64,000 bases of DNA. Origin: Pauljensenia sp902373545 (GTDB taxonomy: Bacteria; Actinomycetota; Actinomycetes; Actinomycetales; Actinomycetaceae). The notes beneath the pieces are model-generated. The model had not been told where the DNA came from. It ran no database searches and saw nothing but the letters and a program-made list of their open reading frames with translations. The DNA lies in contig NZ_JAPWAG010000007.1 of NCBI RefSeq assembly GCF_041432775.1, positions 48,268 through 112,267 of the forward strand, given 5' to 3'. Made by a program: the position numbers and the translations under genes. Shown piece by piece: positions 7,466-16,182 of the stretch; position 1 is the first letter of the stretch, and every line of letters begins with the position of its first letter.

Positions 7466-8509
7466 ATGGCACGCAACAGCGCGCAAAACCGCAGGCTTGA
7501 CGTCCTGCGCGCCATCGTCACCCAGTACGTGGCCACACGCGAACCCGTCGGCTCCAAGGCCATTGCCGCCGGGGGCCTGGGCGTCTCCTCGGCCACGATT
7601 CGCAACGACATGGCGGTCCTGGAAGAAGCCGGGCTGATCTATCAGCCCCACACGTCCGCCGGGCGCGTGCCCACCGACCGCGGATACCGCGTCTTCGTCG
7701 ACCGGCTCGCCCAGATCAAGCCCATGACAACTCCTGAGCGCCAGGCTCTCGAAACGTTCCTCTCCGACTCGGTCGACATTGACGACGTTGTGGAACGCTC
7801 CGTGCGCCTCCTCGCGCAAGTCACCCACCAAGTGGCCCTCGTGCAATACCCGGGTTCGCGTGTGCGCACCCTCAAGCACCTCGAGGTCCTCGGCCTTACC
7901 CCCGGGCGCGTTCTCGTCGTTGTCATCACCGCCGACGGCGAGGTGGGGGAGCGGACCCTCAGCCTCGACACGCCCCTCGACGACGGCCAACTGCTCGCCG
8001 TGCGCGACCACCTGCGCGCCCACTGCGACGCCGCGACCTCCCAAACCGCGCGTTCGTGCGTCGAGGCGGCCACGGCCTCGTCCCGACCTGAGCTGAGTGC
8101 GGCGGTCAGCGCCGTCGGTGAGGCCCTCACCGACGTACTCACCGGCGCCGGCGAGGCAAAGATTGTCGTGGCCGGCGCGGCCAACCTGGCTCGCGGAGCG
8201 CTCGACTTCCGCGACATCGCGCCCGTCCTGGATGCCCTTGAGGAACAGGTTGTCCTGATGCGTCTCTTCTCCGAGGCCGACCCCAGCGAGGAGCTGCACG
8301 TGAGCATCGGGGCGGAAAACCCTCACGACGCCCTGGCCGAAGCGGCCGTCGTCACGGGGACCTACCGCGCCGGGGCGGACGACACCGGCGGATCCGCCCA
8401 CCTGGGAATCGTTGGCCCCATGCGAATGGACTACGCGCGCACCATGAGCTCCGTGCGCGCCGTTGCCGCCTACCTCTCCAGGTACCTGGCCCAGGAAACC
8501 AACAACTGA
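7466..8509 (+). CDS. hrcA: Heat-inducible transcription repressor HrcA
   Basis: 347-residue repressor of class I heat-shock genes that binds CIRCE as a dimer. The N-terminal winged helix (NRRLDVLRAIVTQYVATREP, VSSATIRNDMAVLEEAGLI) and the following HTSAGRVPTDRGYRVFVD are highly characteristic. The central and C-terminal GAF-like dimerisation domain ends with HLGIVGPMRMDYARTMSSVR, also typical. ATG 7466 has GGAGGGA at 7454-7460. A CIRCE element overlaps the presumed promoter, so the gene is autoregulated. dnaJ follows after 61 bases. Confidence 0.97.
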   Translation: MARNSAQNRRLDVLRAIVTQYVATREPVGSKAIAAGGLGVSSATIRNDMAVLEEAGLIYQPHTSAGRVPTDRGYRVFVDRLAQIKPMTTPERQALETFLSDSVDIDDVVERSVRLLAQVTHQVALVQYPGSRVRTLKHLEVLGLTPGRVLVVVITADGEVGERTLSLDTPLDDGQLLAVRDHLRAHCDAATSQTARSCVEAATASSRPELSAAVSAVGEALTDVLTGAGEAKIVVAGAANLARGALDFRDIAPVLDALEEQVVLMRLFSEADPSEELHVSIGAENPHDALAEAAVVTGTYRAGADDTGGSAHLGIVGPMRMDYARTMSSVRAVAAYLSRYLAQETNN

Positions 8510-8570
8510 CCATGCGCCCCACCACCGACCAGACCATCACCGAGCGCCCACACGGGAAGGAACAGCAAGC

Positions 8571-9686
8571 GTGAGAGACTACTACGAGGTCCTCGGCGTC
8601 TCCCGAGACGCCAACCAGGATGAGATCAAGAAGGCGTACCGCAAGCTCGCGCGTAAGCTCCACCCCGACTATGCGGGCGCCGACTCCGAAGAAGCCTTCA
8701 AGGAACTGTCTGTCGCCTACGAGACGCTCTCCGACCCCGAGAAGCGCCAGATGTACGACATCGGCGGACCCGACGCCCTGCGCGGCGGCGCGGGCGCGGG
8801 TGCCCCCTTTACGGGCTTCTCCGACATCTTCGAAGCCATGTTCACCAGCGGCTTTGGCGCGTCCTCGCGCGGCCCCGCGTCGCGCGTTCGCCGCGGCAAG
8901 GACCAGCAGGTCACCGTCGACATCACCCTCGAGGACGCCGCATTCGGCGCCGCGAAGGAGGTCTCCTTCCGCACCTACGTCTCCTGCGACACCTGCCACG
9001 GCTCCATGTGCCAGCCGGGCACCTCTCCTGAGCAGTGCGGCACCTGCCACGGATCGGGCTTCGTCACGCAGATCCAGAACTCCCTCTTCGGCCGCATGCA
9101 GACCCAGGCTCCCTGCCCGAACTGCCAGGGCTTCGGCGACACGATCCCCCAGCCCTGCACGGAGTGCAACGGCGCGGGACGCGTCGCCACGCGCCGCACG
9201 CTCAACATCAACATCCCGGCCGGTGCCAGCGAGGGCACACAGATCCGCGTCAGCGGCGAGGCCGAGGTCGGCATGGGCGGCGGCCCTAGCGGCGACCTGT
9301 ACCTGTCAATCCGCGAGAAGAAGCACCCGGTCTTCGACCGGCGCGGCGACGACCTGCACACCTGGATCACGATCCCGATGACCACCGCGGCGCTCGGCAC
9401 CGAGTTCGAGCTGGAGACCCTGGACGGCAAGAAGACCGTCACGATTAACGCCGGTACCCAGCCCAACGACGACATCGTCCTGGAGGGCCTGGGCGTGGGG
9501 CACCTGCAGCGCTCGGGCCGCGGCTCCATGCACGTGCACGTCGACGTGGAGATCCCCAAGAAGCTGGACGAGACGTCGCGCGAGTTGCTCGAGCAGCTGG
9601 CAAAGGCGCGTGGCGAGGTCCGCGTGGAGCCCCACCGTCAGCAGCCGACGTTCTTCGACAAGCTGCGCGACACCTTCATGGGCTGA
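8571..9686 (+). CDS. dnaJ: Chaperone protein DnaJ (type I J-protein)
   Basis: 371-residue co-chaperone that stimulates DnaK ATPase and delivers substrates. J domain at residues 3-68 with HPD at 31-33; short Gly/Phe-rich region (GGAGAGAPFTGFSDIFEAMF); four CxxCxG zinc motifs (CDTCHG, CGTCHG, CPNCQG, CTECNG); then the two substrate-binding beta domains. GTG 8571 is the family start (VRDYYEVLGV) with GGAAGGA 8-14 nt upstream. The hrcA-dnaJ arrangement places it under CIRCE control. This is DnaJ2-like in location; another dnaJ next to dnaK is usual in actinobacteria but is not in this window. Confidence 0.97.
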   Translation: MRDYYEVLGVSRDANQDEIKKAYRKLARKLHPDYAGADSEEAFKELSVAYETLSDPEKRQMYDIGGPDALRGGAGAGAPFTGFSDIFEAMFTSGFGASSRGPASRVRRGKDQQVTVDITLEDAAFGAAKEVSFRTYVSCDTCHGSMCQPGTSPEQCGTCHGSGFVTQIQNSLFGRMQTQAPCPNCQGFGDTIPQPCTECNGAGRVATRRTLNINIPAGASEGTQIRVSGEAEVGMGGGPSGDLYLSIREKKHPVFDRRGDDLHTWITIPMTTAALGTEFELETLDGKKTVTINAGTQPNDDIVLEGLGVGHLQRSGRGSMHVHVDVEIPKKLDETSRELLEQLAKARGEVRVEPHRQQPTFFDKLRDTFMG

Positions 9687-9692
9687 CACGCA

Positions 9693-10481
9693 ATGACCCG
9701 GCCCGTTTTTCTCGGTGAAGACCTGCGCCCCGATCCCGCCTCGGTGGGAGTGGGGGACCGCGCGACCCTGGCTGGTGCGGAGGGACGTCACGCCGCCTCC
9801 GTGCGCCGCATCGGCGCGGGCGAGTGGGTGGACGTCGTCGACGGGGTGGGCCTGCGCCTGACCTGCGAGGTTGCCGGTGCCGACAAGTCATCGCTGTCCC
9901 TCGTCGTGCGTGAGGTACTCCAGGAGGAGCGCCCCGTGCCCGAGATCGTCCTCGTCCAGGCCTTGGCCAAGGGCGGGCGCGACGAGGCCGCCGTCGAGAT
10001 CTGCACGGAGATCGGCATCGATCGGGTGATCCCGTGGGCCTCCCAGCGCGCGATCGTGCAATGGAAGGGACCCAAGGCCGACAAGGGCCGTGCCAAGTGG
10101 GAGGGTGTCGCACGCGCCGCCGCCAAGCAGTCCCGCCGCGCTTTCGTCCCCACCGTTGAGGGCGTGATGGACAGCCGCGAGCTGACCTCGTGGGTCGCGT
10201 CCCTGACGGACGAGGCCGGGGTTGCCTTCGTCTGTCACGAGGAGGCCAGCGAATCGCTGGGGGCGGCGTTGGCGAGCCTCCAGGAAGCAGGCGCGGACGC
10301 CTCCCTGCCCCCGCGCGTCGCACTGATCGTCGGGCCCGAGGGCGGTATCGGCCCGGAGGAGACGGGCGCACTGGTGGACGCCGGCGCCAGAATGATCGGG
10401 CTGGGAGACAACGTCCTGCGTTCCTCCACGGCCGGCGCGGTCGCTCTGACGCTGATCCGCGCCGCCGCGGGAGCCTACTAA
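9693..10481 (+). CDS. rsmE: 16S rRNA (uracil1498-N3)-methyltransferase RsmE
   Basis: 262-residue SPOUT-class methyltransferase that makes m3U1498 in 16S rRNA. The family markers are LVQALAKGGRDEAAVEICTE, the IGPEETGALVDAG region preceded by IVGPEGG, and LGDNVLRSSTAGAVAL, which forms the trefoil-knot SAM site. It begins 6 nt after dnaJ, a common neighbour in Gram-positive genomes. Its 3' end shares four bases with the convergent aldose epimerase gene (10478-10481), leaving no room for a terminator between the two. Confidence 0.96.
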   Translation: MTRPVFLGEDLRPDPASVGVGDRATLAGAEGRHAASVRRIGAGEWVDVVDGVGLRLTCEVAGADKSSLSLVVREVLQEERPVPEIVLVQALAKGGRDEAAVEICTEIGIDRVIPWASQRAIVQWKGPKADKGRAKWEGVARAAAKQSRRAFVPTVEGVMDSRELTSWVASLTDEAGVAFVCHEEASESLGAALASLQEAGADASLPPRVALIVGPEGGIGPEETGALVDAGARMIGLGDNVLRSSTAGAVALTLIRAAAGAY

Positions 10482-11380
10482 GCAGTGACGGTGCCCGCGA
10501 TCCGCGCGCTCAGTGTGTGGGTCGCGCCAGGTTCCAGCGCCACCACGTCCGTGCCCGAATTGAAGGCGTCGGGCGGGCACGTCATGGGCTCGACGGCCAC
10601 GCCCACACGGTCAATGTCGTCGGCCGAGTAGACCTGAAGCCACCTCACGTCCGAGGATAGGGACACTCCCACGCCGCTAGCGGGGGAGCGCAGCGTCACG
10701 GTCCACGTACCGACGGGGAGCTCCGTGAAACAGTGATCGATACTGGTCGAGCCGATCAGGCGGGGAGAACGAAAATCCAGCCCGAGGTCGCCCGCGGGGT
10801 GGGCGGTGGCCGGGCTCATGTGCTCGTCGGCTTCGTACGCGAGACCAGCGGGACTCGTCAGTTCCATCTCATCGGCGCGCGCTCCGCCCGCCGTGAGGTA
10901 GGGGTGGAAACCCATCCCGAAGGGGGCGGTACCTGAGCCGATATTCGTGGCCGACAACTCCACGTCCAGCCCGGTGCCGGCGTCCAGGCTGTAGCGTGCG
11001 GTGGCCACAAGCGTCCACGGATAGGAATAGCGCGCTGGGATAAGAGTGCGCAGGAGGACCCAGGAGGCGTCGGCCTCGACAATGTCCCACTCCTGGAAGG
11101 CCACGAAACCGTGCAGGGCCGTGCCAAACGCGGGTTCGTCGACCGGCAGGTGATAGGACGTGCCACCCCACGAATAGGCGCCGCCGGCGACTCGATTCGG
11201 CCAGGGGATCAGGACCTTCCCGAGGTATCCCGGGGGTAACTCGTCCACGCGGTGCGGGACGACCAGGTCGTGTCCTCGATGCGTGAGGCCAGCCAGACCC
11301 GCGCCGACCGTGACGATGCGTGCCTCGTAGTCCCCGGCCGAGACAGTCACCTCGCGCCCCGATGCACCAAGCGTGACCAT
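10478..11380 (-). CDS. Aldose 1-epimerase family protein
   Basis: 300-residue beta-sandwich mutarotase-like protein (galactose mutarotase superfamily). Features are PWPNRVAGGAYSW, the active-site HGFVAFQEWDI (His), GMGFHPYL (second His) and the IDHCFTEL and VAVEPMTCPPDAFNSG blocks, which are typical of actinobacterial aldose 1-epimerases with Glu near the C-terminus as base. It interconverts sugar anomers; the exact sugar is unknown. Start at 11380 (ATG, with GAAGGAGC just upstream on the minus strand); an ATG 9 codons further upstream lacks a ribosome-binding site. It is convergent with rsmE and divergent from pepC. Confidence 0.88.
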   Translation of the reverse strand: MVTLGASGREVTVSAGDYEARIVTVGAGLAGLTHRGHDLVVPHRVDELPPGYLGKVLIPWPNRVAGGAYSWGGTSYHLPVDEPAFGTALHGFVAFQEWDIVEADASWVLLRTLIPARYSYPWTLVATARYSLDAGTGLDVELSATNIGSGTAPFGMGFHPYLTAGGARADEMELTSPAGLAYEADEHMSPATAHPAGDLGLDFRSPRLIGSTSIDHCFTELPVGTWTVTLRSPASGVGVSLSSDVRWLQVYSADDIDRVGVAVEPMTCPPDAFNSGTDVVALEPGATHTLSARIAGTVTA

Positions 11381-11394
11381 GAATGCTCCTTCGC

Positions 11395-11405
11395 GTTCAC
11401 TGAAC
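11395..11405. promoter_or_regulatory. Small palindrome GTTCA-C-TGAAC between galM-like and pepC genes
   Basis: Perfect 5-bp arms around one base, 15 bases upstream of the epimerase start, downstream of a minus-strand TAAAAT (11424-11419). It is short enough to be chance but well placed for an operator. Confidence 0.25.
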
Positions 11406-11440
11406 ATGAAACACGCTCATTTTAAACGGAGTCGAGTAGT

Positions 11441-11471
11441 TTGCGTCATGGCTTGAGCGTATCCTTATAGA
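11441..11471 (+). promoter_or_regulatory. Putative pepC promoter
   Basis: TTGCGT (11441-11446) and TATAGA (11466-11471) are separated by 19 nt, a little long. They lie 34 nt upstream of the pepC start, which has AAGGAA at 11489-11494. Confidence 0.35.
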
Positions 11472-11504
11472 GAATGACTCTCGATAGAAAGGAAGTCTAG
11501 GCAG

Positions 11505-12836
11505 ATGGCCCACGAGATCACCGATGAGCTGATTGATCGCCTCCACGAATACTCCGACACCGCCCGCACGGTTGCGCGCAACGCGGTTGCCCACGCCGGC
11601 GTCGAGCCGGTCGCCTTCGACCGCGCGAAGGTCGTCGCCACTCCCACCGTTGTCTCCCACAAGATCGACGACTGGAAGGTCACTTCCCAGAAGAAGTCCG
11701 GCCGCTGCTGGCTCTTCTCCTCCCTGAACCTGCTGCGCTCGACAACGCGCACGCACCTGGGCGTCAAGGACTTCGAGTTCTCCCAGAACTACGTGCTCTT
11801 CTGGGACAAATTCGAGCGCGCCAACTTCTTCCTCTCCGACGTCATCGCAACGGCCGCCACCGAAGAGCTGGATGGACGACTCCTCCAGTTCCTCCTCGGC
11901 GACCTCCTGTCCGATGGCGGCCAGTGGGACATGGCCGTCTCCCTCTACCTCAAGCACGGCCTGGTCCCCAAGACCGCGATGCCCGAAACCGAGTCCTCCG
12001 GCCACACCGCCCCCATGAACGACCGCCTCAAGGTCGTCCTGCGCCGCACGGCCCTGGAGCTGCGCGCGCTGGTCGCCGACGGTGCCTCCGAGGAACAGAT
12101 CAACGAGGTCAAGGAAGCGGCCCTGGCTGACGTGTGGCGCATCCTCGTCATCTGCCTGGGCGAGCCCCCGGCCTCCTTCGAGTGGGAGTGGCGCGACGAT
12201 AAGGGAGAGTTCCACCGCGACGGCGTCCTCACCCCGCGCGAGTTCTACGACCGCTACGTGGACGTGGACCTGACGCAGTACGTGTGCCTCGTGGACGACC
12301 CGCGCGCAGAGCACCCCAAGGGCCACACGCTGACCGTGGATCACATGGGCAACGTCGTGGGCGGGCGCCCGATCCTCTACGTCAACGCCCCCGTCGAGCA
12401 GATCCGCTCCATCACCACCTCGATCCTGGCCTCGGGCCGCGCCGTCTGGTTCGGTGCCGACTGCGGCCAGCAGTCCGACCGCGCCTCCGGCTTGTTCGTC
12501 GATGGCCTCTATGACTTCGACTCCCTGTTCGGCGTGGACTTCTCCACCTCGAAGGAGCAGCGCGTCAACACCTGCGAGTCCGCAATGAACCACGCGATGC
12601 TCTTCACGGGCGTGGACATCGACGAGGCCGGTGCGGGCCGCCGCTTCCGCGTGGAGAACTCCTGGGGCGAGGACCGCGGCGACAAGGGCTTCTTCACGAT
12701 GGACGCTGCATGGTTCGACGCCAACGTGTTTGAGGTGGCCGTCCACGTGGACGACCTGCCCGCCGAGCTACGCGCCGCCGTCACCGAGGAGCCCCTCCAC
12801 CTGCCCGCGTGGGATCCGATGGGGGCGCTCGCCTGA
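11505..12836 (+). CDS. pepC: Aminopeptidase C (bleomycin hydrolase family, C1B)
   Basis: 443-residue cytosolic cysteine aminopeptidase; removes N-terminal residues from peptides. Catalytic triad motifs are present: C68 in KKSGRCWLFSSLN, His in NHAMLFTGVDIDEAG and Asn in RFRVENSWGEDRGDKG. Length and order agree with the PepC/bleomycin hydrolase hexamer family. ATG 11505 has AAGGAA 10 nt upstream and a plausible promoter. A strong hairpin follows at 12851-12903, so the gene is probably monocistronic. Confidence 0.95.
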   Translation: MAHEITDELIDRLHEYSDTARTVARNAVAHAGVEPVAFDRAKVVATPTVVSHKIDDWKVTSQKKSGRCWLFSSLNLLRSTTRTHLGVKDFEFSQNYVLFWDKFERANFFLSDVIATAATEELDGRLLQFLLGDLLSDGGQWDMAVSLYLKHGLVPKTAMPETESSGHTAPMNDRLKVVLRRTALELRALVADGASEEQINEVKEAALADVWRILVICLGEPPASFEWEWRDDKGEFHRDGVLTPREFYDRYVDVDLTQYVCLVDDPRAEHPKGHTLTVDHMGNVVGGRPILYVNAPVEQIRSITTSILASGRAVWFGADCGQQSDRASGLFVDGLYDFDSLFGVDFSTSKEQRVNTCESAMNHAMLFTGVDIDEAGAGRRFRVENSWGEDRGDKGFFTMDAAWFDANVFEVAVHVDDLPAELRAAVTEEPLHLPAWDPMGALA

Positions 12837-12850
12837 GTGTTCATGGCCTG

Positions 12851-12903
12851 GGACGAGGCCGGGGCGTGGATGCGTGATCGCGTGACCTACCCCGGCCTCG
12901 TCC
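12851..12903 (+). terminator. Hairpin terminator after pepC
   Basis: GGACGAGGCCGGGG (12851-12864) pairs perfectly with CCCCGGCCTCGTCC (12890-12903), 14-bp arms and a 25-nt loop. There is no strong T-run, only GTTGGTTTCTC, so it may be a factor-assisted terminator. The same stem core recurs at 45256 and 62483. Confidence 0.6.
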
Positions 12904-13013
12904 GTTGGTTTCTCAGGAAAAAGGCCCGATCAGGGGAGTGCCCGCGACGTGGACGCGCGCTGTCACATTTGGCCATCCCGTGAACGTTGCGCGCGCAGAC
13001 GGCCCGCACCTGC

Positions 13014-13019
13014 CAAGAT
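13014..13019 (+). promoter_or_regulatory. -10-like CAAGAT, putative leaderless promoter
   Basis: Seven bases separate this hexamer from the ATG at 13027 and no Shine-Dalgarno is visible. The match to TANNNT is only partial. Confidence 0.3.
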
Positions 13020-13026
13020 AGGCCCT

Positions 13027-13803
13027 ATGACGAACCACACGAAGCCGACGTTGTTGATCTCCAACGTCCTTCCGGCGCGCCCGGGGGACGAGGCATACAA
13101 CAACATCTGCATGCGCCTGTGGGATCGTCTTCTCCAGGCCGCGCTGCCCACCTGGAACGTTATCCGCGAATACGCGCAGGAAGACGGGGCCGAGGGGGCC
13201 GCGCTGCGCGCCCAGGGGGCCGACGCCATCGTCATCATGGGCGGCGAGGACGTTCACCCCGCCCACTACGGAGCCTCCCAGGGATACAACCACGAGGGAC
13301 GCCACTGGTACCGCGCCGATCTGGGCCAGCTTGCCCTCGTCGACTACGCTGCCCGCACCGGTACGCCGCTGCTGGGCATCTGTCGCGGCATGCAGATCAT
13401 CAACACTGCGTTTGGCGGTACCCTCGAGCAGGACATCGCAGACGGCACACACACCAATCGCGCGATTCTGTCCGACCACCGATTCGTGCGCCACAGCGTG
13501 CGCGTCGAGGCCGGTTCCCATCTCGAGCGAGCCCTGGCCCCCGTCCTCGTCGACTCCGAGATCACCATTTCCTCGGCCCACCACCAGCGCGTCGCCCGTC
13601 TCGGCGACACCCTGCGCGTGAGCGCCTACGCGCCCGACGGCACCGTCGAGGCCATCGAATCTCCCGACGCCCCCATCGTCGGCGTCCAGTGGCACCCCGA
13701 GGACCCCGCCGACGACATCGCCCAGCTGCAATCCCTGCTGGCTCACCTGGACGCGCGCCGTGCGCCGCGACTCGAGAGGGCATCGACTACCCTGGTCGCA
13801 TGA
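13027..13803 (+). CDS. Class I glutamine amidotransferase, C26 gamma-glutamyl hydrolase (PuuD-like)
   Basis: 258 residues. Related to gamma-glutamyl-GABA hydrolase and other C26 peptidases that hydrolyse gamma-glutamyl amides. The nucleophile is C119 in PLLGICRGMQIIN; His and Glu of the triad are in VGVQWHPEDP near the C-terminus; VIMGGEDVHPAHYG is the oxyanion-side motif. The ATG has no ribosome-binding site and may be read from a leaderless message. Its stop overlaps the next gene's ATG (ATGA). Substrate is not known; no putrescine pathway genes are adjacent. Confidence 0.87.
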   Translation: MTNHTKPTLLISNVLPARPGDEAYNNICMRLWDRLLQAALPTWNVIREYAQEDGAEGAALRAQGADAIVIMGGEDVHPAHYGASQGYNHEGRHWYRADLGQLALVDYAARTGTPLLGICRGMQIINTAFGGTLEQDIADGTHTNRAILSDHRFVRHSVRVEAGSHLERALAPVLVDSEITISSAHHQRVARLGDTLRVSAYAPDGTVEAIESPDAPIVGVQWHPEDPADDIAQLQSLLAHLDARRAPRLERASTTLVA

Positions 13804-14453
13804 CCCTCGCACCGGGAACCACCTTCGACGATCCTCGTTTTCGCGACGACGAGCGCACACCCTCCCAGCGCATGGCGGACGGCGACTTCTACGTGGCCGA
13901 TGATGTGCTTGCCGCCCACACCAAGCGTGCCGTGCGGCTCCTGTCCCTGTACGAGCAGGCGCACCCGACCGACCCCGACATCGCGCGTTACCTGCTCGCC
14001 CAGGTCATCGGATCGGTGGGCGAGGGCGTCGATATTCGCCCGCCCCTGCGCGTCGACTACGGTCACAACATCACTATCGGCGACGGCTCCTGGGTCAACT
14101 TTGGGCTCACCGCCCTCGACGTCGCCCCCATCGTCATCGGCCAGGACGTCCTCATCGGTCCCAACTGCTCGCTCTATACCGCAATCCACCCGACCGAGCC
14201 CGGGCCTCGTCGAGCCAAGTGGGAATCATCCGCGCCCATCACCCTCGAAGATAACGTGTGGCTGGGCGGCTCCGTCGTCGTCTGCCCGGGCGTCACCATC
14301 GGTGAAAACTCGATCATTGGAGCCGGTGCCGTCGTCACCCGCTCCGTGCCCGCCAACTCCATCGCCGTGGGCAACCCCGCCCGCGTCATCCGGGCGCTGG
14401 ACCCAACGCTCCCACGCCCGATTCAAGCCGCTGGCGTCGGAGTCATCCGATAG
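13800..14453 (+). CDS. Sugar O-acetyltransferase (maltose/galactoside acetyltransferase family)
   Basis: 217 residues. N-terminal helical Mac domain (TPSQRMADGDFYVADDVLAA) then a left-handed parallel beta-helix with hexapeptide repeats (NITIGDGSWVNFG, PIVIGQDVLIGPNC, ITLEDNVWLGGSVVVCPGVT) and the usual end VGNPARVI. The catalytic His lies in YTAIHPTEPGPR. The family transfers acetyl from acetyl-CoA to the 6-OH of sugars such as maltose or glucose. It overlaps the upstream amidotransferase by 4 bp, implying co-translation. Substrate cannot be read from sequence. Confidence 0.9.
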   Translation: MTLAPGTTFDDPRFRDDERTPSQRMADGDFYVADDVLAAHTKRAVRLLSLYEQAHPTDPDIARYLLAQVIGSVGEGVDIRPPLRVDYGHNITIGDGSWVNFGLTALDVAPIVIGQDVLIGPNCSLYTAIHPTEPGPRRAKWESSAPITLEDNVWLGGSVVVCPGVTIGENSIIGAGAVVTRSVPANSIAVGNPARVIRALDPTLPRPIQAAGVGVIR

Positions 14454-14457
14454 GAGA

Positions 14458-14483
14458 GCGTGTCTCGGCGCGTCGAGACACGC
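14458..14483 (+). terminator. 10-bp-arm hairpin between acetyltransferase and def
   Basis: GCGTGTCTCG (14458-14467) and CGAGACACGC (14474-14483) are perfectly complementary with a 6-nt loop. No T-run follows; the def ribosome-binding site begins 2-3 nt later, so the stem could equally modulate def translation. Confidence 0.45.
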
Positions 14484-14497
14484 CATAGGGAGCACAC

Positions 14498-15130
14498 ATG
14501 ACGATACTGCCGATCTGCATCACGGGCGAGCCGGTACTGCACCGCTTGGCCGACCCCGTCGAATCCTTCGATTCGGCCCTGGCCGACCTGGTCGCCGACA
14601 TGACCGAGACGATGCACGCGGCGCCCGGCGTCGGACTCGCCGCCCCGCAGGTCGGTGTCGGCCTGCAAGTCTTCGTCTGGTCGTATCGCGGCGGAGGAAC
14701 CTTCGACCGGCGTTACGCGCACGAGCTCCAGCTCGATCGCGGGCCCGAACGAGGCTTTAACGACGCGCTGAGCGGCGTCGTCATCAACCCGACGCTCGAC
14801 CTCGTGTGGGACGACGCAGGAGCTGGCGCGATCCTGGAGGCGCAGCCGGATATGGTCTGCGAATCCGAAGGCTGCCTGTCCGTCCCCGGCGTCCAATACC
14901 CGCTGCGCCGCGCGCTCGGGGCGGTCCTGCGCGGCTACGACGTCGCCGGATCTGCCATCACCGTCGCGGCGCGCGGATGGCTTGCGCGGATCTTCCAGCA
15001 CGAATACGACCACCTGCGCGGGACGCTGTACGTCGACCGCCTTGACGCCCCCTATGATGAGGCGGCGCGCGCTCACGTCGCCGAGCGCGGCTGGGGCGCC
15101 CCCGGATACACGTGGACCCCGGGGGAGTGA
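14498..15130 (+). CDS. def: Peptide deformylase
   Basis: 210-residue metalloenzyme that removes the N-formyl group from nascent proteins. All three motifs are intact: GVGLAAPQV (44-52), EGCLS (124-128) and HEYDH (168-172) with Cys and two His as metal ligands and Glu as catalytic base. An insertion at about 65-95 (Arg/Gly-rich) is seen in other actinobacterial enzymes. The 3' end is convergent with pflA, and a GC-rich hairpin overlaps its stop codon. Confidence 0.96.
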   Translation: MTILPICITGEPVLHRLADPVESFDSALADLVADMTETMHAAPGVGLAAPQVGVGLQVFVWSYRGGGTFDRRYAHELQLDRGPERGFNDALSGVVINPTLDLVWDDAGAGAILEAQPDMVCESEGCLSVPGVQYPLRRALGAVLRGYDVAGSAITVAARGWLARIFQHEYDHLRGTLYVDRLDAPYDEAARAHVAERGWGAPGYTWTPGE

Positions 15131-15152
15131 GCCTCGCTCACCCCTCCCGGGG
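15117..15152. terminator. Bidirectional-type hairpin overlapping the def stop codon
   Basis: CCCCGGGGGAGTGAG pairs with CTCACCCCTCCCGGGG with one bulge; the arms bracket CCTCG. It sits between the convergent def and pflA genes and overlaps the last codons of def. No T-run is seen on either strand. Confidence 0.5.
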
Positions 15153-15169
15153 CCACATTCCACGCTCTG

Positions 15170-16048
15170 TCAGTGGACCTCGAAGCCCAGCGAGCGGAAG
15201 TAGTTGCGCACGTCCTCGGTAGCTTCGGGCGTCGGTGCCTTCGCGTCCTCGAGATGGTACTCCAGTCCCAGGGAGTGCCACTTGTCCTTGCCCAGCTGGT
15301 GGAAGGGCAGGACCTCGATACGGTCGATGACGTCCTTCCAGCGGGTGACGATCTCACCGACCTTGCGGATGTTCTCGGGGTCGTCCGTCAGGCCCGGAAC
15401 CAGGACAAAACGAATCCAGATGCGTGTGTCCCCGCCTCGAGCCGCGATGCGGTCGCCGAACGCAATTGTGGGTGCCAGCTCACGGCCGGTCGCCTTCTTG
15501 TAGGTCTCGGGATCGCCGCTCTTGACATCGAGGAGCACCAGGTCGATCGCGTCGAGCATCTCGTCGTCGCAGTTCGCACCCAGGTAGCCGGAGGTATCGA
15601 TGCAGGTGTGCACGCCCATCTCCTTGGCACCCAGCAGGATGCGCTTGGCGAAGTGGGGCTGCATGAGTACCTCGCCGCCGGACAGCGTGATGCCGCCCTT
15701 CGTCGTGCGGAAAATCCGGCGGTAGCGGGCGATGCGGGAGAGCAGCTCCGTGTCGGACACCGGAGCGCCGTCCTTCATGAGGAACGTGTCGGGGTTGTGG
15801 CAGTACAGGCAGCGCAGCGGGCAGCCGTTGAGGAAGACCGTCATGCGCGTGCCGGGGCCGTCGACGGCGGTCACCAGCTCCCAGGAGTGAATGGAACCGA
15901 GCGTGCCCTCTCGCATGCGTCGCAAGCGTTCGGAACGCTCCAGGTCCGTGATCTCCTCAAGGCCCTCGACGCCCGCGCCGACGGTACGGGATTGGGGAGC
16001 CTGGAAGTCCTGCTCGCGGAACGTGGGAATGGCGAGGGGCTGCGTCAT
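15170..16048 (-). CDS. pflA: Pyruvate formate-lyase-activating enzyme
   Basis: 292-residue radical SAM activase that abstracts hydrogen from the PFL glycine. The iron-sulfur cysteines are C76, C80 and C83 in FLNGCPLRCLYCHNPDT, the usual PflA motif; GGITLSGGEVLMQP and HTCIDTSGYLG follow. It carries about 45 extra N-terminal residues compared with E. coli PflA. ATG at 16048 has GAAGGAATC upstream. It is downstream of the split PFL genes on the same strand but separated from them by a long stable hairpin (16135-16172), so it may have its own expression level. Confidence 0.96.
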   Translation of the reverse strand: MTQPLAIPTFREQDFQAPQSRTVGAGVEGLEEITDLERSERLRRMREGTLGSIHSWELVTAVDGPGTRMTVFLNGCPLRCLYCHNPDTFLMKDGAPVSDTELLSRIARYRRIFRTTKGGITLSGGEVLMQPHFAKRILLGAKEMGVHTCIDTSGYLGANCDDEMLDAIDLVLLDVKSGDPETYKKATGRELAPTIAFGDRIAARGGDTRIWIRFVLVPGLTDDPENIRKVGEIVTRWKDVIDRIEVLPFHQLGKDKWHSLGLEYHLEDAKAPTPEATEDVRNYFRSLGFEVH

Positions 16049-16134
16049 GATTCCTTCTTCGAAGTAGTACGGGCGCGGCGATGGCGCGAACGAGGTCGGG
16101 GCCTCAGTGATTGCGGGCGGAACCGGCGGGCATA

Positions 16135-16172
16135 GTAGTGGGGCGCCGGGCGTGCGCCCAACGCCCCACTAC
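16135..16172 (-). terminator. Long nested hairpin between the glycyl-radical gene and pflA
   Basis: GTAGTGGGGCG (16135-16145) pairs with CGCCCCACTAC (16162-16172); inside it GGGCG and CGCCC form a continuing stem. There is no T-run, so the structure may be a processing or stability element or a partial terminator limiting read-through into pflA. Confidence 0.55.
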
Positions 16173-16182
16173 CGTCGACCGA

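Noticed and set aside
10478..10481. Possible misassembly at the rsmE/aldose epimerase junction
   Set aside because: Both proteins end at normal family positions; a 4-bp convergent overlap is unusual but possible.
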